From Thermotogae bacterium (GTDB lineage Bacteria; Thermotogota; Thermotogae; Petrotogales; Petrotogaceae), in the NCBI GenBank assembly GCA_024233675.1, contig JACKPH010000001.1:124001-188000 (forward strand): a stretch of DNA of 64,000 nucleotides, given 5' to 3'. Shown here piece by piece: positions 54,249-62,759 of the stretch. Under the pieces are notes generated by a model. The model had not been told where the DNA came from. It did not search any database and saw only the letters and a program-made list of their open reading frames with translations. How positions within the stretch are numbered: position 1 is the first letter of the stretch; each line of letters opens with the position of its first letter. Both the position numbers and the translations under genes were made by a program.

Positions 54249-54853
54249 CTGTTAAAACCTTTCTTAATTATTTCGACTATATCAGTTTTGTTTTCTGTTC
54301 CGCTGAAAAGTCTTTTTATGTTTTCCCTGTGTTTATAAAGAGACATAAAAAACAGAATCAGGCCCACTACACCTGCCCTGTAATTTGTAATAAAACTCAT
54401 AAGTGCGCAGACAAGAAGTCCCATAAGAGACCCAAGTGAAATATATTTGGTTATAAGAATTATCGGAAACCATACAAAATAAAAAACGAGAGCAGCAACA
54501 TAATTAAATCCGAAATATGTTCCGACTGTAGATGCAACACCTTTTCCGCCTTTAAATTTAAGCCATACAGGATAATCATGACCTACAACTGCAAAAATTC
54601 CCACAAGATAAGGTATCCAGCTTTCCTTACCGTAAAGTGAGTATGATATAACAACAGGCAGAAAAGCTTTAAGAAGATCAAGAACCATACATAAAATACC
54701 TATTTTTGCTCCGAGAGATCTCAGAACATTTGTTCCTCCTACATTACCGCTACCGATTTTTCTTACGTCAATACCGTTAATTTTGGGTATGATATAACTA
54801 AAAGGTATTGATCCCAAAAAATAAGCTATCAATATCCAAACAATAAGCAGCAT
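54245..54853 (-). CDS. plsY: Glycerol-3-phosphate acyltransferase PlsY
   Basis: Inner-membrane enzyme that acylates glycerol 3-phosphate from acyl-phosphate, the first step of phospholipid synthesis. It has 202 residues and five membrane helices. The three conserved motifs are visible: IGSGNVGGTNVLR (37-49), a GHDYPVWLKFKGGKG block (about 93-107) and a third region near KYISLGSLMG. It lies 24 bases after der. Confidence 0.95.
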   Translation of the reverse strand: MLLIVWILIAYFLGSIPFSYIIPKINGIDVRKIGSGNVGGTNVLRSLGAKIGILCMVLDLLKAFLPVVISYSLYGKESWIPYLVGIFAVVGHDYPVWLKFKGGKGVASTVGTYFGFNYVAALVFYFVWFPIILITKYISLGSLMGLLVCALMSFITNYRAGVVGLILFFMSLYKHRENIKRLFSGTENKTDIVEIIKKGFNR

Positions 54854-54877
54854 ATCAATTCCTCCAAACGTATCAGC

Positions 54878-56224
54878 CTAATTATTTTTTTCTTCAAATT
54901 TTATAAAAAGAGGTGATCCGGTAAAATCATGAACATATTTTCTTATCATATTTCTAAGACTCTGCTGATAAGATTTTGATATTTCTTTTGGCATATTAGT
55001 ATAAAATGTAAATACCGGAGGCCTCACACCGACCTGTTTTACAAAATAAAATTTTATTTTTTTACCGTTTTTCGATGGTGGCGGATTGAGCATAACATGT
55101 CTTTCGAGTGCTGCATTAAGAAGACTTGTAGAAACTCTTCTGCCAGTATTTTCATATACGGTATCTATTGCCTGAAACAAATCCTCAATTCCCCATTTTT
55201 TAGTTGCTGAAGTAAAAACAACCGGACTGTAATCAACAAAATACATTTCTTTTTTTATTTTTTCCGTATAATCATTTTTTGCGGATTTTATATCCTCAAG
55301 AATATCTATTTTATTAAATACAATTACAGTACCTTTTCCCCTGTTTTCCGCAACTCCGGAAACTTTCTGATCCTGATTGGTTATTCCTTCCTCAGCATCT
55401 ATTAAAGAAATTACAACATCTGATTTATCTATTGAATCTATAGTTCTTACAATAGAATACATTTCTATAGAACCGTATTCAACCGTAGATTTTTTTCTCA
55501 TACCGGCAGTATCTATAAAAAGATATTTTTTACCTTTATACTCAACGACATGATCAACAGAATCCCTTGTCGTTCCCGGAATATCAGAAACAACAGCTCT
55601 TTCATCGCCGATTATGGCATTAAAAAGAGATGATTTCCCGGCATTAGGTTTACCTATTATGGCAATCTTTATATATTCATCATCAGGAGTATTCTCCTCT
55701 GATTCGGTATCATAACCGTCTTTTTCAAGTTCATCAAACACAGCATCGACAAGTCCGGTTACATTCTTATTATGCTCTCCGGAAACAGGAAAAGGTTCTC
55801 CGAATCCCAAACTGTACAATTCCGGCAGTATATTGTCAGTATAAACTTCAAAAGATTCTGCTTTGTTTGCCACAAGCATTACTTTTGCCCCCGATTTTCT
55901 CAGGAAATCAGCAACATGATAATCTTCCGAAGTAATTCCGTTTCTTCCGTCGACCACAAATAAAACAATTGCAGCTTCTTTAAAACTTTTTATTACATTT
56001 TCTTTTTGCTGTTTCTCAATTATATCTTCAGGATTTTCAAAGATTCCGCATGTATCAATTAATGTAAAGGCACGCTTATCCCAGCGTGCCTCACCATATA
56101 CATGATCTCTTGTAACTCCAGGAAAATCAAGAACTATTGATTTTTTTTGACCTATTATCCTGTTAAATATTGTCGATTTACCTACATTTGGTTTCCCGAC
56201 TATAAGTACTATTGGTTTTGACAA
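54878..56224 (-). CDS. der: Ribosome biogenesis GTPase Der (EngA)
   Basis: A tandem-GTPase protein of 448 residues needed for 50S subunit maturation. G domain 1 has GKPNVGKST and DTCG; G domain 2 has GKPNAGKSS, DIPGTTRDSVD and DTAG with NKID. A C-terminal KH-like domain with the GRRVSTSLLN and KFYFVKQVGVRPPVF motifs follows. The start is TTG with GAGGAAG upstream. It is 17 bases after rpsA. Confidence 0.96.
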   Translation of the reverse strand: MSKPIVLIVGKPNVGKSTIFNRIIGQKKSIVLDFPGVTRDHVYGEARWDKRAFTLIDTCGIFENPEDIIEKQQKENVIKSFKEAAIVLFVVDGRNGITSEDYHVADFLRKSGAKVMLVANKAESFEVYTDNILPELYSLGFGEPFPVSGEHNKNVTGLVDAVFDELEKDGYDTESEENTPDDEYIKIAIIGKPNAGKSSLFNAIIGDERAVVSDIPGTTRDSVDHVVEYKGKKYLFIDTAGMRKKSTVEYGSIEMYSIVRTIDSIDKSDVVISLIDAEEGITNQDQKVSGVAENRGKGTVIVFNKIDILEDIKSAKNDYTEKIKKEMYFVDYSPVVFTSATKKWGIEDLFQAIDTVYENTGRRVSTSLLNAALERHVMLNPPPSKNGKKIKFYFVKQVGVRPPVFTFYTNMPKEISKSYQQSLRNMIRKYVHDFTGSPLFIKFEEKNN

Positions 56225-56241
56225 AATCTTCCTCTCCTAAC

Positions 56242-57840
56242 TTACTGTTCTTCATTAATCTTCTTAAGCGTTTCCTCAAGTTCAGCTCTTTCTTTTTCTT
56301 CATTAAGAGCGTTTATACTTATTATCATATTACCTTTTTTATCTTCGTTCTCAAATTCTATTTTTATTATTTTTGCTTCTGTTTTATCGCCTATTTTCAT
56401 AACTTCACTTAAATCATTTATTTTTTCTTTAGAAACATTTTTTATAGGAAGAAATGCTTCTACTTCATATCCGTCAAGAACAATAACAGCACCGGAACCT
56501 GCATATCTTGCTACTGTACCGGAAATATTGTCTCCTTCTTTTAATTCTTCCGAAACTTTTTTCCACGGATTTTCATTAGCCTGTTTTATGGAAAGTTTTA
56601 TTCTCTGACTTTCGTTATCGATATTCAATATTTTAACTTTAATTTTCTGTTCTTCTTTTAAAGCTTCTTCCACATTATCTATAAAATTCCATGAAAGTTC
56701 CGAAACATGTACAAATCCTGTAAGACCTTCTTCAAGTTTTATTATTGCGCCGTTAGGAAGAACTTTTTCAACTATTCCTGTAACTATATTTCCTTCATAG
56801 TATCTTTCTTCAATGCCTTCCCATGGATTTCCCAGTGCTTCCCTGTAACTTAATGAAAGTCTCTTTTTCTCTTTATCTATACCTAAAACTTTTACTTCAA
56901 CATTTTCACCTTCTGAAACAACATCTGAAATTTTACCTTTTCTGTTCCAGAAAATTTCTGATTCGTGAACAAGTCCTTCTATACCTGTATCGATTTTAAC
57001 TGTAAATCCGAAAGGAAATATTTTCATAACTTTACCTTTAAGTATTGTTTCAACAGGATATTTTTCTTCTATTGAATTCCACGGGTCATCCTTAAGCTGT
57101 TTAATAGATACGGATATTTTTTTATTTTCCTTATCAAGCTTAATTATAACGCCTTTTACTTTTTCTCCTATTTTTAATACTTTTTCAGTTTCAAAATTCT
57201 TTTCCCAGGTTATTTCACTTCTCGGAACAAGTGCATTAACATTTTCATCAAGTTTTATGAAAGCTCCGAAATCTTTTATGCTTTCAACAGTACCTTCAAC
57301 TATCATATTTTCTTTGAAATTTTCATATGCATTCTTAAGAATATCTTCAACTGCATCTCTTCTTGAAAGAACAACTCTGCCTCTTGAAAGAGAAATAACT
57401 TTCATTTTCTTTTCTTCTTTAGGCATATCATCAGTCGGTTTGAGATTTGAAAGTGAACCCGGTAAAAATGCTCTTACTGCGTTCTGTATAGTAACTATAT
57501 AACCTTTTTTAACTCTTGTAACAAATTTTGCCTTTACTATCTGTTCTTCTTTAAGTTCTTCTCTTATTTTATCAGCAACTGCCATTTTTTCGGAAGCATC
57601 ATTCATTCCTTCGGCATCGTTTGTTTTTGTTACTGTAACTGTTATTGATTCACCCGGTTTATATTCAGAAATATTTTTTATAAGTTCTTCTCTTTTTACA
57701 AATACATCACCTGTTGCAGGTAAAGCTACCCATACGCCGTCTCCTGAGATACTGGCTATATTCCCCTCAAAAACTTTACCTTTTTTTAATTCGTTAAAAT
57801 CCTCTTCCTGTAAATATTCTTCAAATGATTTTTCTTCCAT
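56242..57840 (-). CDS. rpsA: Ribosomal protein S1-like RNA-binding protein
   Basis: 532 residues made of six S1/OB-fold units, about 15-85, 95-160 (degenerate), 175-245, 262-335, 348-420 and 435-505. The clearest are VEGTVESIKDFGAFIKL, GLVHESEIFWNRKG and GFVHVSELSWNF, the usual S1 signatures. It binds mRNA for initiation, or acts as an RNA chaperone. It directly follows ispH, an arrangement also found fused in some clostridia. A GGGAGG site precedes the ATG. Confidence 0.92.
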   Translation of the reverse strand: MEEKSFEEYLQEEDFNELKKGKVFEGNIASISGDGVWVALPATGDVFVKREELIKNISEYKPGESITVTVTKTNDAEGMNDASEKMAVADKIREELKEEQIVKAKFVTRVKKGYIVTIQNAVRAFLPGSLSNLKPTDDMPKEEKKMKVISLSRGRVVLSRRDAVEDILKNAYENFKENMIVEGTVESIKDFGAFIKLDENVNALVPRSEITWEKNFETEKVLKIGEKVKGVIIKLDKENKKISVSIKQLKDDPWNSIEEKYPVETILKGKVMKIFPFGFTVKIDTGIEGLVHESEIFWNRKGKISDVVSEGENVEVKVLGIDKEKKRLSLSYREALGNPWEGIEERYYEGNIVTGIVEKVLPNGAIIKLEEGLTGFVHVSELSWNFIDNVEEALKEEQKIKVKILNIDNESQRIKLSIKQANENPWKKVSEELKEGDNISGTVARYAGSGAVIVLDGYEVEAFLPIKNVSKEKINDLSEVMKIGDKTEAKIIKIEFENEDKKGNMIISINALNEEKERAELEETLKKINEEQ

Positions 57841-57862
57841 AGAAAAAAACCTCCCTTTTATA

Positions 57863-58705
57863 TTAAGAAAAATTGCTTTTATCTAAATTTGCTAAAAGTT
57901 TTTTTATATCCCAGCTCGGAGTTGATGCTCCGGTGATAATTCCTATCGTTTCACCTTTGATATTAAAATTCTCTGTTTCATCCGGGCTTACTATATAAAA
58001 AGTATTTTTGTTAATTTTTTTTGATATTTCAAAAAGTTTTTTTGTATTTGAACTGTTTTTTCCGCCCATTACGATAACAGAATCAGAAACTGAGGCTATT
58101 TTAACAGCCTCTTTTTCTCTTTTTACAGTTTCTTTACAAATAGTATTCTTTATGATTATATCAGAAAATTTATTTATTTCAATTAATTTATCCGAAAAAT
58201 CTTCAAACTTTTTTTCAGCAACAGTAGTCTGTGACATAACTGCTACTTTCTGATGAAAAATTATCTGCGGTTCTTTGGTAATAATGAGCATTTTTTCATC
58301 TGTATTACCTTTAAGTCCTCTCATCTCCGGATGCTGAACATCTCCGTAAATTACAAGAAAATATCCTTTATCCTGCAGTTCGCGTGCAATTTTTATAACA
58401 TTTTTTACTATAGGACATGTCATATCCACAACTTCGCTGAAATTTTCCCTTAAGATTTTTTCTTCATTAAACGATATGCCGTGAGCCCTTATAATAACTG
58501 TCGATTCTTTGCTGTCTTCAGGAAGATTATCTATATCAGTGAACATTTTTATACCGTCTTCTTCAAGCTTCTTAATAACGTCGCTATTATGAACAAGTTC
58601 ACCGTAAATATAAATATTATTTTTTTCAGAATATAAAACAGCATTTTCATAGGCTCTTTTTACACCGTAACAAAATCCTATTTCCTCAGCTAAAATAATT
58701 TTCAC
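57863..58705 (-). CDS. ispH: 4-hydroxy-3-methylbut-2-enyl diphosphate reductase IspH
   Basis: The last enzyme of the MEP isoprenoid pathway, using a 4Fe-4S cluster to make IPP and DMAPP. It has 280 residues with cluster cysteines in GFCYGVKRA (C13), DMTCPIVKNV (near 96) and NTICKETVKRE (near 190). The H of RAHGIS and the later GGKNSSNTKKL and GASTPSW motifs are as expected. Its ATG overlaps the cmk end by four bases. Confidence 0.95.
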   Translation of the reverse strand: MKIILAEEIGFCYGVKRAYENAVLYSEKNNIYIYGELVHNSDVIKKLEEDGIKMFTDIDNLPEDSKESTVIIRAHGISFNEEKILRENFSEVVDMTCPIVKNVIKIARELQDKGYFLVIYGDVQHPEMRGLKGNTDEKMLIITKEPQIIFHQKVAVMSQTTVAEKKFEDFSDKLIEINKFSDIIIKNTICKETVKREKEAVKIASVSDSVIVMGGKNSSNTKKLFEISKKINKNTFYIVSPDETENFNIKGETIGIITGASTPSWDIKKLLANLDKSNFS

Positions 58706-59355
58706 TGTTTTTTCTCCTCAACATATCTTTTTATTCTGCCGACAACATCTTCAACAGATAATGACGTTGTGTCAATTGTTACAGAATCTTCCGCCGGTCT
58801 AAGCGGTGCAAGATTTCTTAATGTATCCGCGGCATCTCTTTCATTTATTTCTTTTAACACCTCATCGTATTCAGCGGATATATTTTTTTCTCTTAACTCA
58901 CAAAATCTTCTTCTTGCCCTCTCTTCAGGAGAAGCTGTCAAAAATATTTTAAACTCGGCATCAGGAAGAACAACAGTTCCTATGTCCCTGCCATCTATAA
59001 CAGTGCTCATTTTGGAAGAAATACTTCTCAGTATAGAATTAACCTTGTCCCGTACTTCGCCTATTTTTGCAACTTCTGATGCGTACATACCGGATTCTTT
59101 TTTTCTTATCTGTTCGTTTATTTCTTCATCAAAAAGATAATATTTATCATTTTTTACTTCTATTTTTACATTTTTAAGTTCTTCGGTAAATTCCTGACTC
59201 TTTTTAAGCGGTATATTCTTTTTTGTCATATGATACCCTATAATTCTGTATATAGCCCCACTGTCGAGATATTTACATCCCAAAATACCGGCTATACTCT
59301 TTGCTATTGTAGACTTACCGGAACCGGCAGGACCGTCTATTGCAATATGAAACAA
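58702..59355 (-). CDS. cmk: Cytidylate kinase
   Basis: Phosphorylates CMP and dCMP. 217 residues with P-loop IDGPAGSGKST, the GRDIGTVVLPDAEFKIFL block (split at V) and the ERARRRFCEL lid. The reading frame is open to 59403, inside the STAS gene, but the GAAAGGG site (59364-59370) is correctly spaced for a TTG at 59355 (MFHIAIDGPAG). A GTG at 59364 is the alternative (MKKLFHIAIDG). Confidence 0.93.
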   Translation of the reverse strand: MFHIAIDGPAGSGKSTIAKSIAGILGCKYLDSGAIYRIIGYHMTKKNIPLKKSQEFTEELKNVKIEVKNDKYYLFDEEINEQIRKKESGMYASEVAKIGEVRDKVNSILRSISSKMSTVIDGRDIGTVVLPDAEFKIFLTASPEERARRRFCELREKNISAEYDEVLKEINERDAADTLRNLAPLRPAEDSVTIDTTSLSVEDVVGRIKRYVEEKKQ

Positions 59356-59377
59356 TTTTTTCACCCTTTCGGCACTG

Positions 59378-59707
59378 TTAGAGTTCTTCAACAGTATCAA
59401 CAATTCTTATTATTTTATCAAGTTTTGTCATTTCAAATATTTTTTTAACCTGCGGCTGAAGGCAGCAGAGAACTATTTCCTTAGCTTTTTTCTTTGATTC
59501 TTTTATAAGAGAAACAATTGAACCGAGTCCGGCGCTGTCAATATAACTTACTTCACCGAGATTAAGCACAATAAACTTTCTGTCAGTAATATTCATATGC
59601 TCTATTATTTTCTGTTTGAATGTCGCCGAATGATAAGCATCAACATCTCCGTTAACTTTTACTATAAAAGCTTTTTCATTTTCTTCGAAAGTTATTATAA
59701 AATCCAC
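59378..59707 (-). CDS. STAS-domain anti-sigma factor antagonist (SpoIIAA/RsbV-like)
   Basis: 109 residues forming a single STAS domain. The phosphorylatable serine is S58 in SYIDSAGLGSIVSLI, the standard position, preceded by the DVDAYHSATFKQKI segment. In partner switching, the unphosphorylated protein releases a kinase/anti-sigma from its target and a PP2C phosphatase reactivates it. No kinase gene is adjacent. The PP2C protein at 1240-2397 is a candidate partner. The gene lies between aspS and cmk, as I recall for T. maritima TM1442. Confidence 0.92.
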   Translation of the reverse strand: MDFIITFEENEKAFIVKVNGDVDAYHSATFKQKIIEHMNITDRKFIVLNLGEVSYIDSAGLGSIVSLIKESKKKAKEIVLCCLQPQVKKIFEMTKLDKIIRIVDTVEEL

Positions 59708-59719
59708 AAATATCCCCCC

Positions 59720-61486
59720 TTAATTTTTAACATCTATTTTTAACTCTTTAAGCTGTTTTTCATCCAAAACAGACGGTGCATCAGACATAGGATCTGATCC
59801 GGTAGCTGTTTTCGGAAAAGCTATAACTTCTTTTATAGAATCTTCACCCGTAATAACAGCAACAAGCCTGTCCATTCCCAAAGCCATACCGGCATGAGGA
59901 GGAGGACCGTATTTAAAAGCTTCTATAAGAAATCCGAATTTTGAATTTATCTGTTCTTCGGATAAGCCTATCATTTCAAATACTTTTTTCTGTATATCCT
60001 GTCTGTGAATTCTCACACTTCCGGAAGCCATTTCATATCCGTTTATAACAAGATCATAACATTGTCCGTTAATTCTCAGAGGGTCATCTGCATATTTTTC
60101 AAATTCATCAATTTTAGGCATAGTAAAAGGATGATGCTCAGCAACGAGTCTGTTTTCTTCCTCATCCCATGCAAACATAGGAAAATCTGTAATCCATGAA
60201 ATGTCAAAACCCTTTGCTTTTTCTGTTTCTTCTCTTATAACAGTATTTCTCAGCTGTCCTAATATTTTATTTATAACTTTTCTTTCTCCGGAAAGCGCAA
60301 AAAATATGCTGTCTTCCTCTATTATACCATCATTAATTATCTCATTTATTTCTTTTTGTGCAATTTTTTTAATAGATGATCTCGGTTCTGCTTTATCCTT
60401 ATCTTTTGCAATCCACATTAAACCTGCTGCTCCGAATGATTTTGCAAGATCAGTATATTCATCGAATTTTTTTCTTGAGAATAAAGAAGCTTTGTTTTTA
60501 ACTTCAAAACCTTTTATGCACCCACCGTTTTTTATAACTTCCGCTATAAAATCCGTACAGTTATCCTTAAAATATTCTGTTATATCTTTAAGCTCCATTC
60601 CGTATCTTGTATCAGGTTTGTCAGAACCGTAAGTATCAGTTGCATAAGCATATGTCATTCTTTTGAAAGGAGTTTCCGGAATATATCCTATTGTTTCCTG
60701 AAAAACAGCTTTAACAACACCTTCTCCGAAATTGAGAATATCCTCCATTTCAACGAAAGATGCTTCTATATCTATCTGGGTAAATTCAGGCTGTCTGTCT
60801 GCTCTGAAATCCTCATCCCTGAAACATCTTGCTATCTGAAAGTATCTGTCAAATCCAGAAACCATAAGCAATTGTTTAAATATCTGAGGAGACTGAGGAA
60901 GAGCATAGAAATTACCGCTCTTTATTCTTGAAGGCACTACAAAATCTCTTGCTCCTTCAGGAGTGGATTTTGTAAGATACGGTGTTTCTATTTCCATAAA
61001 ATTATTTTCGGAAAGATATTTTCTTGTTGCCTGCATTGCTTTATGTCTTATAAAAAGATTTCTCTGAAGTCTTTCTTTTCTGAGATCAAGATATCTGTAT
61101 TTCAGTCTTGTTGTTTCTGCTATATCTTCTTCCCTGTTAACGTATATTGGCGGTGTTTCAGATTTTGAAAATATCTCAAGATCTTTGGCAAGTATTTCTA
61201 TTTCACCTGTTTCCATATCACTGTTAACTGCTTCTGCGGGTCTTTCTTTTACTATACCTTTTATAGCTACTGTATATTCTATTCCGAGAGTAACAGCTCT
61301 TTCATATAATTCATTATTTTCATTTGGGTCAAAAAAAACCTGTGTTTTACCGTATCTGTCTCTTAAGAGTATAAATTTTATACCTCCGAGGTCTCTTATT
61401 CTGTCAATCCAGCCGTTAAGAATTATTTCTTTTCCGGCATCTTTTTTTCTTAGTTCACCACAGTTATTAGTACGCTTTAACAACAA
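59720..61486 (-). CDS. aspS: Aspartyl-tRNA synthetase
   Basis: A class II synthetase of about 588 residues with an N-terminal OB-fold anticodon domain (GKEIILNGWIDRIRDLGG), motif 2 RCFRDEDFRADRQPEFTQ, a GAD insertion domain in the middle (about 280-410), and motif 3 GMALGMDRLVAVI. It could be the discriminating or the non-discriminating type. The longest frame begins at GTG 61492 inside the GGAGGTG site. Either TTG at 61486 or 61483 is the more likely start. It leads the operon that ends with the SLBB gene. Confidence 0.95.
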   Translation of the reverse strand: MLLKRTNNCGELRKKDAGKEIILNGWIDRIRDLGGIKFILLRDRYGKTQVFFDPNENNELYERAVTLGIEYTVAIKGIVKERPAEAVNSDMETGEIEILAKDLEIFSKSETPPIYVNREEDIAETTRLKYRYLDLRKERLQRNLFIRHKAMQATRKYLSENNFMEIETPYLTKSTPEGARDFVVPSRIKSGNFYALPQSPQIFKQLLMVSGFDRYFQIARCFRDEDFRADRQPEFTQIDIEASFVEMEDILNFGEGVVKAVFQETIGYIPETPFKRMTYAYATDTYGSDKPDTRYGMELKDITEYFKDNCTDFIAEVIKNGGCIKGFEVKNKASLFSRKKFDEYTDLAKSFGAAGLMWIAKDKDKAEPRSSIKKIAQKEINEIINDGIIEEDSIFFALSGERKVINKILGQLRNTVIREETEKAKGFDISWITDFPMFAWDEEENRLVAEHHPFTMPKIDEFEKYADDPLRINGQCYDLVINGYEMASGSVRIHRQDIQKKVFEMIGLSEEQINSKFGFLIEAFKYGPPPHAGMALGMDRLVAVITGEDSIKEVIAFPKTATGSDPMSDAPSVLDEKQLKELKIDVKN

Positions 61487-61514
61487 AAACACCTCCGAAT
61501 ATTTTAAAAAATTC

Positions 61515-61555
61515 CTATTATTATTTTACCATCTTTTATGATAAAATAATAATAG
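61515..61555. promoter_or_regulatory. Inverted repeat in the aspS / toga protein divergent region
   Basis: CTATTATTATTTTA (61515-61528) and its exact reverse complement (61542-61555) are separated by 13 bases. Each arm contains TAAAAT in the outward direction, so the two arms could be symmetric -10 regions for aspS and the toga protein gene, or a shared operator. Confidence 0.5.
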
Positions 61556-61582
61556 TTTATAAAATTTCTGGAGGTGTTTCTT

Positions 61583-62713
61583 ATGAAAAAAATTGTAATA
61601 TTTATTTTTCTGCTGGTTCTGACTGCAGTAACAGCTTTATCAGCAACTTTTAAGGATGTACCTATAAATCACTGGGCATATGAAGCCATTGAAAGAATTT
61701 CATCTATAGGTATAGTTGACGGTTATCCGGACGGAACATTCAAAGGACTGGAAAACATAAACAGATACCAGATAACACTTATTATCTCAAGAACTATAGA
61801 TTATATAGAACAGTCAGTTTCTCCTCTTACTGAAAAAGTTGCTGAACTTGACAAAAAAATGAAATCAATAAATGCACCGGCAACTGTTGATCTTTCTTCA
61901 GTAAATTCAAAACTAAGCAATCTTGAAAGTTCACTTAATCTGAATACTTCAAAAATAAATTCACTTTCTTCTGAAGTTTCCGAATTAAAAAATTCATACC
62001 AGCTTTTCAGCTATACAAATAACAAAGTTGCTCAGCTTGAAGAAATAGTAAAATCAATTGACACAACATCAATTTCAAACAAAATAAATATTGTCGATTC
62101 AAAAACAACAGAAAATTCAGAGAAAATAACTTCTCTTGAAACTCAGTTTGCAGATATTCAGAAGTCTTTAACAGGTCTTGACTTCAAAAATGATATAAAT
62201 ACTATATTCACATCTGTTTCAAACAATTCTTCAGCATTAGAAACACTTAAGACAACAGTTGCAGATAACGCTTCAGGATTATCCGCATTAACAGAAAAAG
62301 TTTCTGACCTTGAAAAAAATGTTAACCTCAGTAATGTTAATCTGAACACAAAAGTATCATCTGCTGAAAACAAAATAAATCTTATATCTACAGAACTTGA
62401 ATCACTTAAAAATTCATTATCAGGAAAAGCTGATAAAGTAGATATTTCATCACTTAACACATCAATAAACTCAAATAAAGTTGCAATAAACGAAACAAAC
62501 AGCAATTTAGCAGAAGTAAAATCCGTCAGTGATGATAACTCTTCAAAATTGACAGATCTTGGTAAAAAAATTGATGAAGTTTCCAAAAAAGCTGATGATG
62601 CAGCTGTAAAAGCAGGTACAAAATCAGGTTTTGATTTTCTTGATATAGTTCTTGCAGTAATAGTATCAGCAGGTGTTTCTTTCGCAATACATAATTTTGT
62701 ACCTGTTCCTTAA
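61583..62713 (+). CDS. SLH-domain coiled-coil outer-sheath protein (toga Omp-alpha type)
   Basis: 376 residues. A signal peptide (MKKIVIFIFLLVLTAVTALSA) precedes one SLH domain (about 22-80: FKDVPINHWAYEAIERIS and GIVDGYPDGTFKG). About 260 residues of heptad-like coiled coil, rich in Ser/Asn/Leu/Lys, follow, and a C-terminal hydrophobic helix (about 350-370). This is the layout of T. maritima Omp-alpha, a rod that spaces the toga from the cell wall: the SLH end binds peptidoglycan or a cell-wall polymer and the C-terminal helix enters the outer sheath. GGAGGTG sets the start at the ATG at 61583, not at the GTG at 61574. Confidence 0.9.
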   Translation: MKKIVIFIFLLVLTAVTALSATFKDVPINHWAYEAIERISSIGIVDGYPDGTFKGLENINRYQITLIISRTIDYIEQSVSPLTEKVAELDKKMKSINAPATVDLSSVNSKLSNLESSLNLNTSKINSLSSEVSELKNSYQLFSYTNNKVAQLEEIVKSIDTTSISNKINIVDSKTTENSEKITSLETQFADIQKSLTGLDFKNDINTIFTSVSNNSSALETLKTTVADNASGLSALTEKVSDLEKNVNLSNVNLNTKVSSAENKINLISTELESLKNSLSGKADKVDISSLNTSINSNKVAINETNSNLAEVKSVSDDNSSKLTDLGKKIDEVSKKADDAAVKAGTKSGFDFLDIVLAVIVSAGVSFAIHNFVPVP

Positions 62714-62726
62714 ATATAATAAAATA

Positions 62727-62759
62727 AAAAAATATTCCGTAAATACGGAATATTTTTTT
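62727..62759. terminator. Bidirectional terminator between the toga protein and NYN genes
   Basis: AAAAAATATTCCGTA and TACGGAATATTTTTT with two bases between them form a long hairpin with T runs on both strands, ending at the NYN gene stop codon. Confidence 0.9.

Noticed and set aside
60201..60632. Plus-strand open frame opposite aspS
   Set aside because: It is the complement of a well-conserved synthetase region, low complexity, with no supporting signals.
62158..62586. Minus-strand open frame opposite the toga coiled coil
   Set aside because: The repetitive coiled-coil coding gives an open antisense frame by composition; no start signals.
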